A DNA stretch of 64,000 nt from an uncultured Alistipes sp. (lineage in GTDB: Bacteria; Bacteroidota; Bacteroidia; Bacteroidales; Rikenellaceae): contig CALUMQ010000026.1 of assembly GCA_944321765.1 (NCBI GenBank), positions 62,001 through 126,000 on the forward strand, written 5' to 3'. The position numbers were made by a program, and so were the translations under genes. Below the pieces are notes generated by a model, which saw only the letters and a program-made list of their open reading frames with translations, did not search any database and had not been told where the DNA came from. Within the stretch, counting starts at the first letter, position 1, and each line of letters begins with the position of its first letter. Below are positions 1 through 9,158 of this stretch, piece by piece.

Positions 1-1
1 G

Positions 2-2518
2 CTGGAGATCGAGTCGTTCAGCGTCCTGAAGGATGCCTCGGCAACGGCCGTCTACGGTGTGCGCGGCGCCAACGGCGTCATCCTGGTCAACACCCGGCGC
101 GGATTCGACGGCCCGGCCCGCATCGACATGCGTTACGAGCAGGGTTTCTCGTTCGCCAGCAAGCGGCTGTCGTTCGTCGACGCCGCGACGCGTTCGCTGA
201 TGTTCAACGAGGCGATCGACGCCACCGACGGCGCTTCGCAGGCCATGAAGTACCGCGACGACGAGATCGAGGCCATGCGCACGCAGTCCGATCCGGAGCT
301 CTATCCCGACGTCGACTGGCAGAAGCTGCTGATGAACAAGGTCTCCCTCTCGGAGAAGGTGAGCGCCAACATCTCGGGCGGCGGCAAGTTCGCCCGCTAC
401 TTCACGGCGCTGTCGTTCTACAACCAGGAGGGACAGTATGCCGTACATCCCGGGGAGTACTCGTGGGTGAGCGACAAGATCGGCAAGTTCGGTGAGAATG
501 TCAACTACAAGCGCTACAACTTCCGTACGAACGTCGACATGGACATCACCAAGACGACGGTCGTGAACCTCGGTCTGCAGGGCAACGTGACCGAAAACAC
601 CGAGCCGGTCAACGGCTCGTCGGCCATCTACCGCGACATCATCAACGCCGCGCCGAACGCCTTCCCCGTGATGTTCAAGGATGGGGAGCTGGCCGGACGT
701 GACGGTCTGAACAACCCCTACAACATGCTGACCCAGATGGGCTGGAGCAAGAACACCGGTAACACGCTTCGCGCCAACCTGTCGATCAACCAGGACTTCT
801 CGTTCGTGACGCCGGGTCTGTCGGCAAAGATCACCTACGCCTACGATGCCGAGAACTTCACCAGCGAGGTGCGGCAGCGCGGCATCAACTTCTTCGAGGC
901 CACGGGGCGTGACGAGAGCGGCAATCTGATCCGCACCGAGTGGCAGGCGGACCAGAAGCAGGACTACCTGGGATATTCGCAGTCGAGCAACGGCACGCGC
1001 ACGCAGTACGTCGAGGCGTCGGTGACCTACAACCGCATCTTCAACGAGAAGCACGAAGTCGGCGGACTGGTGATGGGCTTCGCCAAGGACTACCGCACGC
1101 AGAGCAACGGACTTACCTACATCAATGCACTGCCTCGCCGGACGATCGGTCTGGCCGGCCGCGTGACCTACGGATATGACAAGCGTTACCTGCTTGAGGC
1201 GAACATCGGCTTCAACGGTTCGGAGAACTTCGCCAAGGGCAAGCGCATGGGTATCTTCCCGGCCGTGGCCCTGGGATGGGTTGCCTCCGAGGAGGCCTTC
1301 CTGCGCAACAGCGACGTGCTGACGTGGCTCAAGATCCGCGCCTCGGTGGGCCAGGTGGGTAACGACCAGATCCCCTACACGCGCTTCATCTACATGGCGA
1401 CGATCAACGACTCCGCCAGCGGCGTCGGAAGCCTGGGTGTCAACTTCAACCAGAGCTATGCCGGTATCGGCGAGGGCCGTATGGCCAACGCGGATGTGAC
1501 GTGGGAGGTTTCGACGAAGTACAACCTCGGTATCGAGACGGGCTTCTTCGACGCGCTGCGCATCAACGCCGACATCTTCTACGAGAAGCGTGAGAACATC
1601 TTCCTCTCGCCGCAGACCTCCGAGATCGCCGGTATCCCCTCGGGACAGACCCTCTACGCCAACATGGGTGTGATGGAGAACCACGGATTCGAGGTTACCG
1701 GAGAGTATGTCAAGCAGATCAACAAGGATCTCTACATCTCCGTTCGCGGAAACTTCACCTATGCGCGCAACAAGGTGCTCGACGACGGCAAGTACTACGC
1801 CTATCCGTGGCAGGACCAGCGCGGCGTGCGCTACGGCCTGACGCTGGGCTACAAGGCCATGCACCTCTTCTCGCAGGAGGAGCTGGACAACATGCCCGAC
1901 TACTACACGCAGTTCGGTCTGGACAAGGAGCAGCTGCGCGCCGGTGACATCCGCTACGAGGACCTCAACGACGACGGCAAGATCACCGAGGCCGACATGA
2001 CGTGGATCGGCAACCCCTCGATGCCGGAGATCGTCTACGGATTCGGCGCCTCGCTCAACTACAAGGGCTTCGACTTCTCGTTCCTCTTCCAGGGCGGCGC
2101 CAACCGTTCGTCGTACCTCAGCGGCGGCTGGTACTTCTATCCGTTCCAGGCCGAGCGCGGTCCGAAGTTCATGGGTAACGTGATGACGATGTTCCAGGAC
2201 CGCTGGACGGTTGACAACCCCAATCCGCACGCCTTCTCGCCGCGCCTGACCTACGGCACCGACTCGAACAACTACAAGACGTCGACCTGGTGGCAGCGCG
2301 ACAGCGACTACCTGCGTCTGAAGAACGTCGAGATCGGCTACACGCTTCCCGATGCCTGGGCCAACAAGCTGCGCTGCAGCTCCCTGCGCATCTACGCAAC
2401 GGGCGTGAACCTCTTCACGGTCAGCAAATTCATCTCCGACTACTGGGATCCCGAGACCGGCGCCGACGCCTATCCCATGCAGCGTCAGGTCTTCGTAGGT
2501 GTGAATTTAACCTTCTAA
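2..2518 (+). CDS. SusC/RagA-type TonB-dependent outer-membrane receptor, 5' end outside window
   Basis: This is the TonB-dependent barrel that imports oligosaccharides bound by its SusD partner. The reading frame is open from base 2; 838 residues are visible and the signal peptide, CarboxypepD-like domain and first part of the plug are cut off. The plug motif VYGVRGANG followed by VNTRRG lies at about residues 18-33 of the visible part, and the C-terminus ends on the aromatic FVGVNLTF typical of outer-membrane barrels. SusD starts 18 nt downstream, so the two are co-transcribed. Linked genes (GH110, sialate esterase, M60-like proteins) suggest a host-glycan ligand; that is inference. Confidence 0.95.
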   Translation: MEIESFSVLKDASATAVYGVRGANGVILVNTRRGFDGPARIDMRYEQGFSFASKRLSFVDAATRSLMFNEAIDATDGASQAMKYRDDEIEAMRTQSDPELYPDVDWQKLLMNKVSLSEKVSANISGGGKFARYFTALSFYNQEGQYAVHPGEYSWVSDKIGKFGENVNYKRYNFRTNVDMDITKTTVVNLGLQGNVTENTEPVNGSSAIYRDIINAAPNAFPVMFKDGELAGRDGLNNPYNMLTQMGWSKNTGNTLRANLSINQDFSFVTPGLSAKITYAYDAENFTSEVRQRGINFFEATGRDESGNLIRTEWQADQKQDYLGYSQSSNGTRTQYVEASVTYNRIFNEKHEVGGLVMGFAKDYRTQSNGLTYINALPRRTIGLAGRVTYGYDKRYLLEANIGFNGSENFAKGKRMGIFPAVALGWVASEEAFLRNSDVLTWLKIRASVGQVGNDQIPYTRFIYMATINDSASGVGSLGVNFNQSYAGIGEGRMANADVTWEVSTKYNLGIETGFFDALRINADIFYEKRENIFLSPQTSEIAGIPSGQTLYANMGVMENHGFEVTGEYVKQINKDLYISVRGNFTYARNKVLDDGKYYAYPWQDQRGVRYGLTLGYKAMHLFSQEELDNMPDYYTQFGLDKEQLRAGDIRYEDLNDDGKITEADMTWIGNPSMPEIVYGFGASLNYKGFDFSFLFQGGANRSSYLSGGWYFYPFQAERGPKFMGNVMTMFQDRWTVDNPNPHAFSPRLTYGTDSNNYKTSTWWQRDSDYLRLKNVEIGYTLPDAWANKLRCSSLRIYATGVNLFTVSKFISDYWDPETGADAYPMQRQVFVGVNLTF

Positions 2519-2536
2519 ACAAGTCCAAGATACACT

Positions 2537-4384
2537 ATGAAAAAGAATATCATCTATTTTCTGCTTATGTCGTTGCTGCTGTTGCCCGGGTGTGCCGATT
2601 ACCTGGACCAGGACCCCGAACAGCTCAACTCGATGGACAAGATCTTCTCCTCGGACATCGAAACGCGCAAGTGGTACAACCGCATCTACAGCAGCGATTT
2701 CATGGTCACGGAGATGCACTACAGCGGTCAGATTCCCTATTTCTGGTGCACCGACGAGTCGGCCTACACCATGGAGTCGTTCGTGCGCAACATCTCCGAG
2801 GGCAAGATGAGCCCCGACAACTACTACGGATATACGGGTTACAACCTCTACTTCTTCGTGCGCTACTACCAGGCGATCCGTCACTGCAACCTCTTCCTGG
2901 AGAACGTCGACCGCTGCATCGAGCTGGGTGAGGTCGAGCGTCGCTCGATGAAGGCCGAAGCACGGTTCATGCGGGCCTTCTACCACTTCCAGCTGCTGCG
3001 TCTCTACGGACCCATTCCCATTGTGGATCACAGCCGTTCGGCCTCGGAGATCAGCATGACCCAGGCCCGCAACACGCTCGAGGAGTGCGTGAAGTGGATC
3101 AACGACGAGATCGACTACGCCTGTGAGAACGGCATGCCCACCGAGCGCAACGAGTCGCTCCAACTGGGTCTTCCGACCGTGGGAGCCGCACGCGCCATCC
3201 AGTCGCGCATGGCGCTGATGGTTGCCAGCCCGCTGTTCAACGGCAACACCGTCTACAAGAACTGGACGAACAAGGACGGCACGGTGCTCATGCCGCAGAC
3301 CTACGACAAGGAGCTGTGGAAGAAGGCCGCCGATGCCGCCAAGGTGGTCATCGCCATGCCGGAGTACGAGCTGCACCGCGCACCCGAAGGGGCGTCGTTC
3401 GACGAAATCGTCGACAACTTCCGCGAGGTGACCACGACCTGGGGAGCCGACAAGAACCGGGAGATCATCTGGGGCTATCCCAACTCCCAGCAGTGGTATG
3501 CGATGTGCGCGCTTCCGGCACGTTGGTACGGCTGGAACGGCCGCTATTCGCTGGCCATCGGCATGGTCAACGACTTCTTCATGGCCGACGGCAGCGTGAG
3601 CCGTCCGCTCGAGGAGTGGTTCGCCGACAAGAAGTTCTCGACCGAGGCCGGAAACGGCACCATCGCCAATACGTTCTGGATGTTCGTGGGCCGCGAGCCG
3701 CGGTTCTACGCCTCGATCCACTTCCCCAACCAGCGCATATCGTATGCCTATCCCAACGAGTCGGACAGCTACCAGGATGAGGACGGCTACGGCATCGTGG
3801 ACTTCTGGTACTCGGGACTGAGCGGCAACGGGAATACGCCGGGCGACAAGAACACCTCGGGATTCTCCGTACGCAAGAACGTCTCGCTGGACTACTGCAG
3901 CAACAAGCAGCAGAGCACGGCGACCCGCATGCTGAACGTGCCCTTCCCGGTGATCCGTCTGGGCGAGGTCTACCTGAACTACGCCGAGGCGATGAACGAA
4001 TACTACGGCGAGGCGGAGCAGGAGGAGGTTCTCTACTACCTCAACCAGATCCGCACGCGCGCCGGCATTCCGCCCTACGAAGGCAAATACACGCAGGACG
4101 AGATGCGTGAGATGATCCGCCACGAGCGCAAGATCGAGCTGGCCTGGGAGTGCAACCGTTACTTCGACGTACGGCGCTGGTTCATCGCCCACGGTCCCGA
4201 AGGGGAGTTCAACCACGACGAGTACGGTCTGGACATGTCGCGCGGCGAGAGCGCCACGGACCCGTCGTTCTTCACGCTGACGAAGGTGGCCAACAAGCGG
4301 TTCGACATCCAGCACTACTTCCTGCCGATCAAGTCGTCGGAGGTGATGCTCAACACGCAGCTGGTCCAGGCGCCGTTCTATTGA
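2537..4384 (+). CDS. SusD/RagB-type surface glycan-binding lipoprotein
   Basis: This is the lid and ligand-binding partner of the SusC upstream, acting at the outer face of the outer membrane. It has 615 residues. The signal peptide ends in lipobox LPGC, followed by ADYLDQDPE, the usual start of a mature SusD. The Tyr/Trp-rich helical core and the C-terminal RKIELAWECNRYFDVRRW segment (about residues 530-550) are typical of the family. It sits second in the operon, 61 nt before the DUF1735-type lipoprotein. The acidic residues after the Cys fit a surface-export signal. Substrate cannot be read from the sequence. Confidence 0.94.
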   Translation: MKKNIIYFLLMSLLLLPGCADYLDQDPEQLNSMDKIFSSDIETRKWYNRIYSSDFMVTEMHYSGQIPYFWCTDESAYTMESFVRNISEGKMSPDNYYGYTGYNLYFFVRYYQAIRHCNLFLENVDRCIELGEVERRSMKAEARFMRAFYHFQLLRLYGPIPIVDHSRSASEISMTQARNTLEECVKWINDEIDYACENGMPTERNESLQLGLPTVGAARAIQSRMALMVASPLFNGNTVYKNWTNKDGTVLMPQTYDKELWKKAADAAKVVIAMPEYELHRAPEGASFDEIVDNFREVTTTWGADKNREIIWGYPNSQQWYAMCALPARWYGWNGRYSLAIGMVNDFFMADGSVSRPLEEWFADKKFSTEAGNGTIANTFWMFVGREPRFYASIHFPNQRISYAYPNESDSYQDEDGYGIVDFWYSGLSGNGNTPGDKNTSGFSVRKNVSLDYCSNKQQSTATRMLNVPFPVIRLGEVYLNYAEAMNEYYGEAEQEEVLYYLNQIRTRAGIPPYEGKYTQDEMREMIRHERKIELAWECNRYFDVRRWFIAHGPEGEFNHDEYGLDMSRGESATDPSFFTLTKVANKRFDIQHYFLPIKSSEVMLNTQLVQAPFY

Positions 4385-4445
4385 TGCGTCCGGCATGCAG
4401 AACCCATGACGAATGTAGTATAATTCACAAATTTGACAAGATAGC

Positions 4446-6137
4446 ATGAAACGACTGTATAAAATATTGATGATGATGGCGTTGCCGCTTGCCGTTGGCA
4501 GCTGCGACGTGGAGTACGATCCGATTGTCATCTACCCGGACGTCACGCTGGAGAACTCGGGACTGACGAACGTTCAGACGATCTCCATCTACCAGAACGA
4601 CGCCTATACCGTGACGCTGGCCCGTACCGAGGGTCTGAGCCGCGAGGCAGCCTTCGACATTGTCCTCGACCAGACGATTCTGGACGAGTACAACGAACTC
4701 AACGGAGCCTCCTATACCATGATGCCCGAGTCGGGCTACACGATCGGGGTCTCGGAGATCGTCTTCCCCGAGAAGAGCAAGACGGCGAGCTTCACCGTGC
4801 AGTTCAAGCCCGAGGAGCTGATCCGCACGGCCGGCTCGATCGAGGCGGCGCAGAACTACGTCATTCCGATCGTCTGCGTGCCGCGCACGACGGTAAACTC
4901 CGGGGAGCAGTACCTGAACACCATCATCCGGGTGACGTTCGACACGCCGAAGGTGACCGTCGAGGCACCGGTGGCTCCCCAGGCGCTGACCTTCATCTCG
5001 GGGGTTCCCGTGTCGCGCACGCTGGCGCTGACCGGCACGTCGAACTTCACGACGCTGGATATCTCCGACCTCACGTTCGCCGCGACGCAGGAGATGGTCG
5101 ACGCCTACAACGCCGAGCAGCAGACCGATTACGTGCTGCTTCCCACGTCGGCCTACACCATCGATCAGGGGAGCTTCGACTCCGAGGCGCTGAGCTTCCA
5201 GTTCAACATCACGGTCGAGGCTTCGGCGCTGGATCCCCAGCAGGTCTATCTGTTGCCGCTGCGGGTGATGAGCAACGCCTGCACGGTGGTGCAGGATGCC
5301 GTCTACTACGTGGTGGTTTCGGTACAGGAGATCCGTGTCACGCTTGAGAATACCGACCGTTACGAGGCTGCGACGAAACTTACGCACACCATCGACCTCA
5401 CACTTTCGCTCAACGGCGCGCTCGACACGGACTTCCCGGTTGAGTTCAGCTACGATCCGTCGCTGATCGCCGCCTACAATGCACAGAAGGGCAAGGAGTA
5501 CAAGGCGCTCGACGCCTCGCGTGTCAGCCTGGAGAACGCCACGATGGAGGCTGGCCGGATGAAGGTTTCGGCGACGGTGAGCGTCGACATGACCGACATC
5601 GGCTTCGACACGGGCGACGAATATGTGCTGCCGCTGGTTCTCGACAAGAGCAAGCTCCCGCAGGGATACATGATGCAGACCGACGACGTGGTCTACGTGC
5701 GCCTGAAGCGGACGTTCTACGGCACCTGGAGCAACCGCACCACGGACAACTACGTGACGGGCACCTCGGGCTGGACGAAGAACAACTACATGAAGGCGAC
5801 GACGCAGCTCAGCGACACGAAGATCAACGGCGTGGCCTACCCCTACAAGAACTGCTACTACAGCTGGTCGACCGGTTACCACTGGTATGTCGGGGAGGAG
5901 TCCTACAACGGGGATGCGAAGAAGCGTGTGGTGCATGTCTTCTCGAAGGTGACCTCCGGGTACACCGAGCAGCAGCAGTTCGACAACACCATGAACAACG
6001 AAAGCTACTTCGACATGGAGACCGGTACCGTCTATTTCAGTTTCGAATATTATTGGAACGACAGCGACAAGCAGCAGGACAAGCGTCAGACGATCCACTG
6101 CTACCTGCAGAGTCCGTTGACACCCGATGAGTTCTGA
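4446..6137 (+). CDS. DUF1735 (BT_3987-like) surface glycan-binding lipoprotein
   Basis: A 563-residue lipoprotein with lipobox VGSC at residues 17-20. The body contains about three beta-sandwich repeats (roughly residues 30-150, 170-290 and 300-410). Each carries the pattern 'YNAEQ..DYVLLP.SAYTID', as in DUF1735/BT_3987-like domains, and a Tyr/Trp-rich C-terminal domain (about 420-563) resembles DUF4361. Proteins of this type directly follow SusD in many utilisation loci and act as extra surface glycan-binding proteins. No catalytic motif is seen. A strong hairpin follows the stop codon, separating this gene from the enzymes downstream. Confidence 0.8.
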   Translation: MKRLYKILMMMALPLAVGSCDVEYDPIVIYPDVTLENSGLTNVQTISIYQNDAYTVTLARTEGLSREAAFDIVLDQTILDEYNELNGASYTMMPESGYTIGVSEIVFPEKSKTASFTVQFKPEELIRTAGSIEAAQNYVIPIVCVPRTTVNSGEQYLNTIIRVTFDTPKVTVEAPVAPQALTFISGVPVSRTLALTGTSNFTTLDISDLTFAATQEMVDAYNAEQQTDYVLLPTSAYTIDQGSFDSEALSFQFNITVEASALDPQQVYLLPLRVMSNACTVVQDAVYYVVVSVQEIRVTLENTDRYEAATKLTHTIDLTLSLNGALDTDFPVEFSYDPSLIAAYNAQKGKEYKALDASRVSLENATMEAGRMKVSATVSVDMTDIGFDTGDEYVLPLVLDKSKLPQGYMMQTDDVVYVRLKRTFYGTWSNRTTDNYVTGTSGWTKNNYMKATTQLSDTKINGVAYPYKNCYYSWSTGYHWYVGEESYNGDAKKRVVHVFSKVTSGYTEQQQFDNTMNNESYFDMETGTVYFSFEYYWNDSDKQQDKRQTIHCYLQSPLTPDEF

Positions 6138-6153
6138 TCGGAATCCGTAATGC

Positions 6154-6207
6154 CGTTTGCCGGATCTTCCGGACGTGTTTCCGTCGTCCGGGAGGTTCCG
6201 GCAAACG
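6154..6207 (+). terminator. Long hairpin between the binding-protein genes and the enzyme genes
   Basis: The outer stem is GTTTGCCGGA (6155-6164) with TCCGGCAAAC (6197-6206), extended by a C-G pair. The inner stem CGGACG/CGTCCG closes a small loop. Only a short T-run (GTTTGTC) follows, so it may be a leaky terminator, an RNA 3'-end stabiliser or both. It would lower expression of downstream genes relative to susCD. Confidence 0.55.
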
Positions 6208-6254
6208 TTTGTCAGAGGATCCGGTCCGGTGTGAATCCGAAAATGTGAAACAGT

Positions 6255-7637
6255 ATGAAGAAAGAGAAAAGTATCCTTTTCAGAGCGATGCTCTGTTTCG
6301 GCATGGCGTTTCTGTGCGCCTGCGGCAGCGACGACAGCGGTGAGAACGGCGGAGGCGGCGGGAATCCCGATCCTCCGGAGGTGAATCCCAATGCCGTGGA
6401 GGTGGTCAACGCCTCGTTCGAGGAGGGCCTCGAGGGGTGGACGCGCGTCAATTTCTACAACGGCGACAAGGTGACCGTCGAGGTGGTCGACGGCGCCGGC
6501 GAGGAGGGCGGCCGCTGCATCAAGATCCAGCAGTTCCCCGAGAACGGGAAGTGCGGCGTGGGCGTCAAGCAGAAACTCACAGGCCTGGAGCCCGACCAGA
6601 TGTACCGCATCTACGCCCGCGTGAAATACTCCGACATCCCGACGGACCAGGGCCGCGGGGCGGTGGTCTTCGACATGTCGACCAAGCAGTATTGGAACGC
6701 TTCGAAGTTCCTCTACGGCACGGAGCTGCGCTACTGGACCACGGTCTATGCCGATTTCCTGGCCCAGGACGACGGCACGGCGGAGATCGTCTGCTCGCTG
6801 GGATTCCGCCTCGGCGGGACGACCAACGGCGGATTCTCGACCGGTACGGCCTATTTCGACAACATCTCGGTGGTCAAGGTCACCGACGAACTCTACATGC
6901 AGGAGGGTGAGCACATCCGTCTGTTCATGGAACCCACGCAGGTCTCGGTATCTCCGGGATTGCTTGCCGAGTGGGTGGGCAACCTCGACCGGATGTACGA
7001 GTCGTATGTCGAGCTGATGGGCCAGGCTCCGCACGAAGGTCGCAAGCTGGCGATCCTCACCACGCGGGGCATCGAGAGCGGTTACTGGGCGCTGGCCGGC
7101 TATCCCATCCTGTGGAGTTCGAACTACTCGGCTGTGACCGATACGATGGACGAGCTTTATGAACACGGCACGTGGAGCTTCGGACTGCTGCACGAGCTGG
7201 GACATGTCTTCAACCTGGGGAATTCGAGCTGGAACTGGAACGACGAGATGTTCGCCAACTTCCGCATGCAGTACGGCCTGGAGCAGAACGACGGCAAGGT
7301 GTGGATGAACAACCGGGTCTACACCGGGCGGGAGATCCTCGACATGTACAAGGAGTCCTACGCCAATACGGTCTATGCGCAGGTCAACGACGACGGCATC
7401 CACTACATGCTGGGGCGGTTGACCGATCCCTCGTGCATCGGCTGGGAGCCCTTCAAGGCGGCGTTCCGCGAGCTGACGACCATGGGCGGCGGCGGATCGA
7501 GCAAGTTCGAGAAGTTCGAGTACCTGCTGTCGCTGCTGTCGAAGTACGCCAGTGAGGAGCAGGGGCGCGACATCGATGTCGAGGCCGAGTTCTTCACCCC
7601 CGAGGAGCTGGCGTCGATCCGCAAGCAGTTGCAATGA
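6255..7637 (+). CDS. Lipoprotein with carbohydrate-binding-like domain and M60-like HExxH zinc site
   Basis: A 460-residue predicted surface metallopeptidase. Lipobox LCAC (residues 20-23) is followed by acidic GSDDSGENGGGGGNPDPPE, a flexible linker. Residues about 50-215 look like a CBM4/9-type beta-sandwich (ASFEEGLEGWT at the start, TAYFDNISVVKV at the end). The C-terminal half carries H313-E-L-G-H317 with a downstream Glu331 (WNWNDE), matching the gluzincin pattern HExxH(8-28)E of M60/enhancin-like proteases, several of which cut mucins. The next gene is a paralogue. Start: first ATG before the signal peptide. M60 membership is my reading of the motif; another zincin family is possible. 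Confidence 0.65.
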   Translation: MKKEKSILFRAMLCFGMAFLCACGSDDSGENGGGGGNPDPPEVNPNAVEVVNASFEEGLEGWTRVNFYNGDKVTVEVVDGAGEEGGRCIKIQQFPENGKCGVGVKQKLTGLEPDQMYRIYARVKYSDIPTDQGRGAVVFDMSTKQYWNASKFLYGTELRYWTTVYADFLAQDDGTAEIVCSLGFRLGGTTNGGFSTGTAYFDNISVVKVTDELYMQEGEHIRLFMEPTQVSVSPGLLAEWVGNLDRMYESYVELMGQAPHEGRKLAILTTRGIESGYWALAGYPILWSSNYSAVTDTMDELYEHGTWSFGLLHELGHVFNLGNSSWNWNDEMFANFRMQYGLEQNDGKVWMNNRVYTGREILDMYKESYANTVYAQVNDDGIHYMLGRLTDPSCIGWEPFKAAFRELTTMGGGGSSKFEKFEYLLSLLSKYASEEQGRDIDVEAEFFTPEELASIRKQLQ

Positions 7638-7678
7638 TCCGTGCGGTTTGAGTCTATCATTAAATCACTTGAGACATC

Positions 7679-8983
7679 ATGAAGAAGATTATCATAGCAA
7701 TTGTCGTCGTGGTCGTGGTTTGCGGCGTCGGTTGGGGGGCGTTCAACCGCAAGGATGCGCTCTATGCGACCGGTTTCGACTCTTCGGGGCAGTTCTCCCG
7801 GGAGTGGCAGATTGACGAAGGGGTGCCCGGAACGGTGGAATACCTCTCTTCGGGAGGATTCGACGATTCGGGATGCGTGAAGATCTCCAGCACGGAGAAG
7901 ACGTCGCTGGCCGTCAAGCACAAACTGACGGGACTCGATCAGGGCCGTCTGTACCGCTTCAGCGCCCGGATGAAGCGTGACAGTGTGAAGGATGGGCGCG
8001 GAGCGGTACTTTATCTCGAACCCCGCGAAGGCATGGAGCAGCCGTGGAACGCATCGGAGTTTGCCTACGGCTCCGGGGAGTGGAGCGAAGTCTACGTGGA
8101 CTTTGTCCCCGACGCCGCGGGCGAAGCGGTGATCTGCTGCGGTCTGGGATTCCCCTGGGGGACCTACAACGGCGGGAAGGCCTCCGGAACGGTCTGGTAC
8201 GACGACGTGCGCGTAACGCCTGCTCCCGAGGAGGCGATCTACGCGGCCGAAAGCAAATACATCACCCTGCGCCTCGACCGGGACAAGGTGACCGTCTCCG
8301 ACGCGGAGATCGGGAAGTGGCTGTCGAACCTCGACCGGGTGTACGAGGCCTACTACGATCTGGTGGGCGGCGTGCCCTTCGGCGGCAAGCGGCTGATGCT
8401 TCTGACCACGCCGGGCATCGAGCCCGGCTACTGGGCGCTGGCCGGCAATCCGATTCTGTGGAACAGCCATGTCGCCGTGTCGAAGCTGCTGGAGCGCACC
8501 GTGGAGTTCGACGACTGGGGTTTCGGCATTCTGCACGAGATCGGCCACGTCTTCAATGTCGGCAACTCGGCGTGGAACTGGAACGACGAGATCTTCGCCA
8601 ACTTCCGCATGTCGTATGCCCTGGAGGTGTGCGACGGGACCATGTCGCAGCGCGACATCTGCTACCGGGGCGCCGACGTGATCAACTACTACAAGATCTT
8701 CTACGACGAGACGCTCGGCGCCGGGATTCCGAAGATGAACGGCGACGCGCTGCACTATACGTTCCTGCGCATCAAGGACCGCTACGGATGGGGCATTTTC
8801 AAGCGCGTGTTCCGGGAGCTGAACACCATGGATCGCGCCGCGATGCCCGAGTTGCGCACGCCGTACGACAAGTTCCTCTATTTCCTCTCGCGGGTATCCG
8901 AGGCTGCGGGAGCCGATGTTCTGGAAGAGACCTACACCCCCGAGGAGCTGAAGCTCATCGAGCAGGCCTTTGCCGAGGCCTGA
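7679..8983 (+). CDS. Paralogous M60-like HExxH protein with N-terminal membrane anchor
   Basis: A 434-residue paralogue of the preceding gene, 41 nt downstream. It has the same layout: a beta-sandwich (about residues 25-180, with 'TVWYDDVRVTPAPE' at its end) then a zincin-like domain with H286-E-I-G-H290 and Glu304 in WNWNDE. Unlike its neighbour it has no clean lipobox: residues 4-15 are a run of Ile/Val followed by Cys-Gly-Val, more like a signal anchor or uncleaved signal peptide, although an atypical lipoprotein signal cannot be excluded. The pair therefore looks like a tandem duplication whose products may sit in different envelope layers. Probable role: cleavage of host glycoproteins; substrate unproven. 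Confidence 0.62.
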   Translation: MKKIIIAIVVVVVVCGVGWGAFNRKDALYATGFDSSGQFSREWQIDEGVPGTVEYLSSGGFDDSGCVKISSTEKTSLAVKHKLTGLDQGRLYRFSARMKRDSVKDGRGAVLYLEPREGMEQPWNASEFAYGSGEWSEVYVDFVPDAAGEAVICCGLGFPWGTYNGGKASGTVWYDDVRVTPAPEEAIYAAESKYITLRLDRDKVTVSDAEIGKWLSNLDRVYEAYYDLVGGVPFGGKRLMLLTTPGIEPGYWALAGNPILWNSHVAVSKLLERTVEFDDWGFGILHEIGHVFNVGNSAWNWNDEIFANFRMSYALEVCDGTMSQRDICYRGADVINYYKIFYDETLGAGIPKMNGDALHYTFLRIKDRYGWGIFKRVFRELNTMDRAAMPELRTPYDKFLYFLSRVSEAAGADVLEETYTPEELKLIEQAFAEA

Positions 8984-8990
8984 GTTCCGG

Positions 8991-9026
8991 GCCCGGCGGC
9001 AGGGTCGCATGACGCCTCCGCCGGGC
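8991..9026 (+). terminator. GC hairpin in the 175-nt gap after the second M60-like gene
   Basis: Stem GCCCGGCGG (8991-8999) with CCGCCGGGC (9018-9026). A second hairpin, CCGGGCG (9076-9082) with CGCCCGG (9094-9100), lies in the same gap. Neither has a clear T-run, so readthrough into the next gene is likely. Confidence 0.4.
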
Positions 9027-9158
9027 TCCCTAACCCAGCTTGTCCTTTAGCCCCGCAGGTTCCCCTCCCAAACCCCCGGGCGCGAAATTTTTACGCCCGG
9101 AATGCCTCTGCGTTTGGGAAATTATTGCTAATTTGGCCCGAACTTTCAACACTAACCC

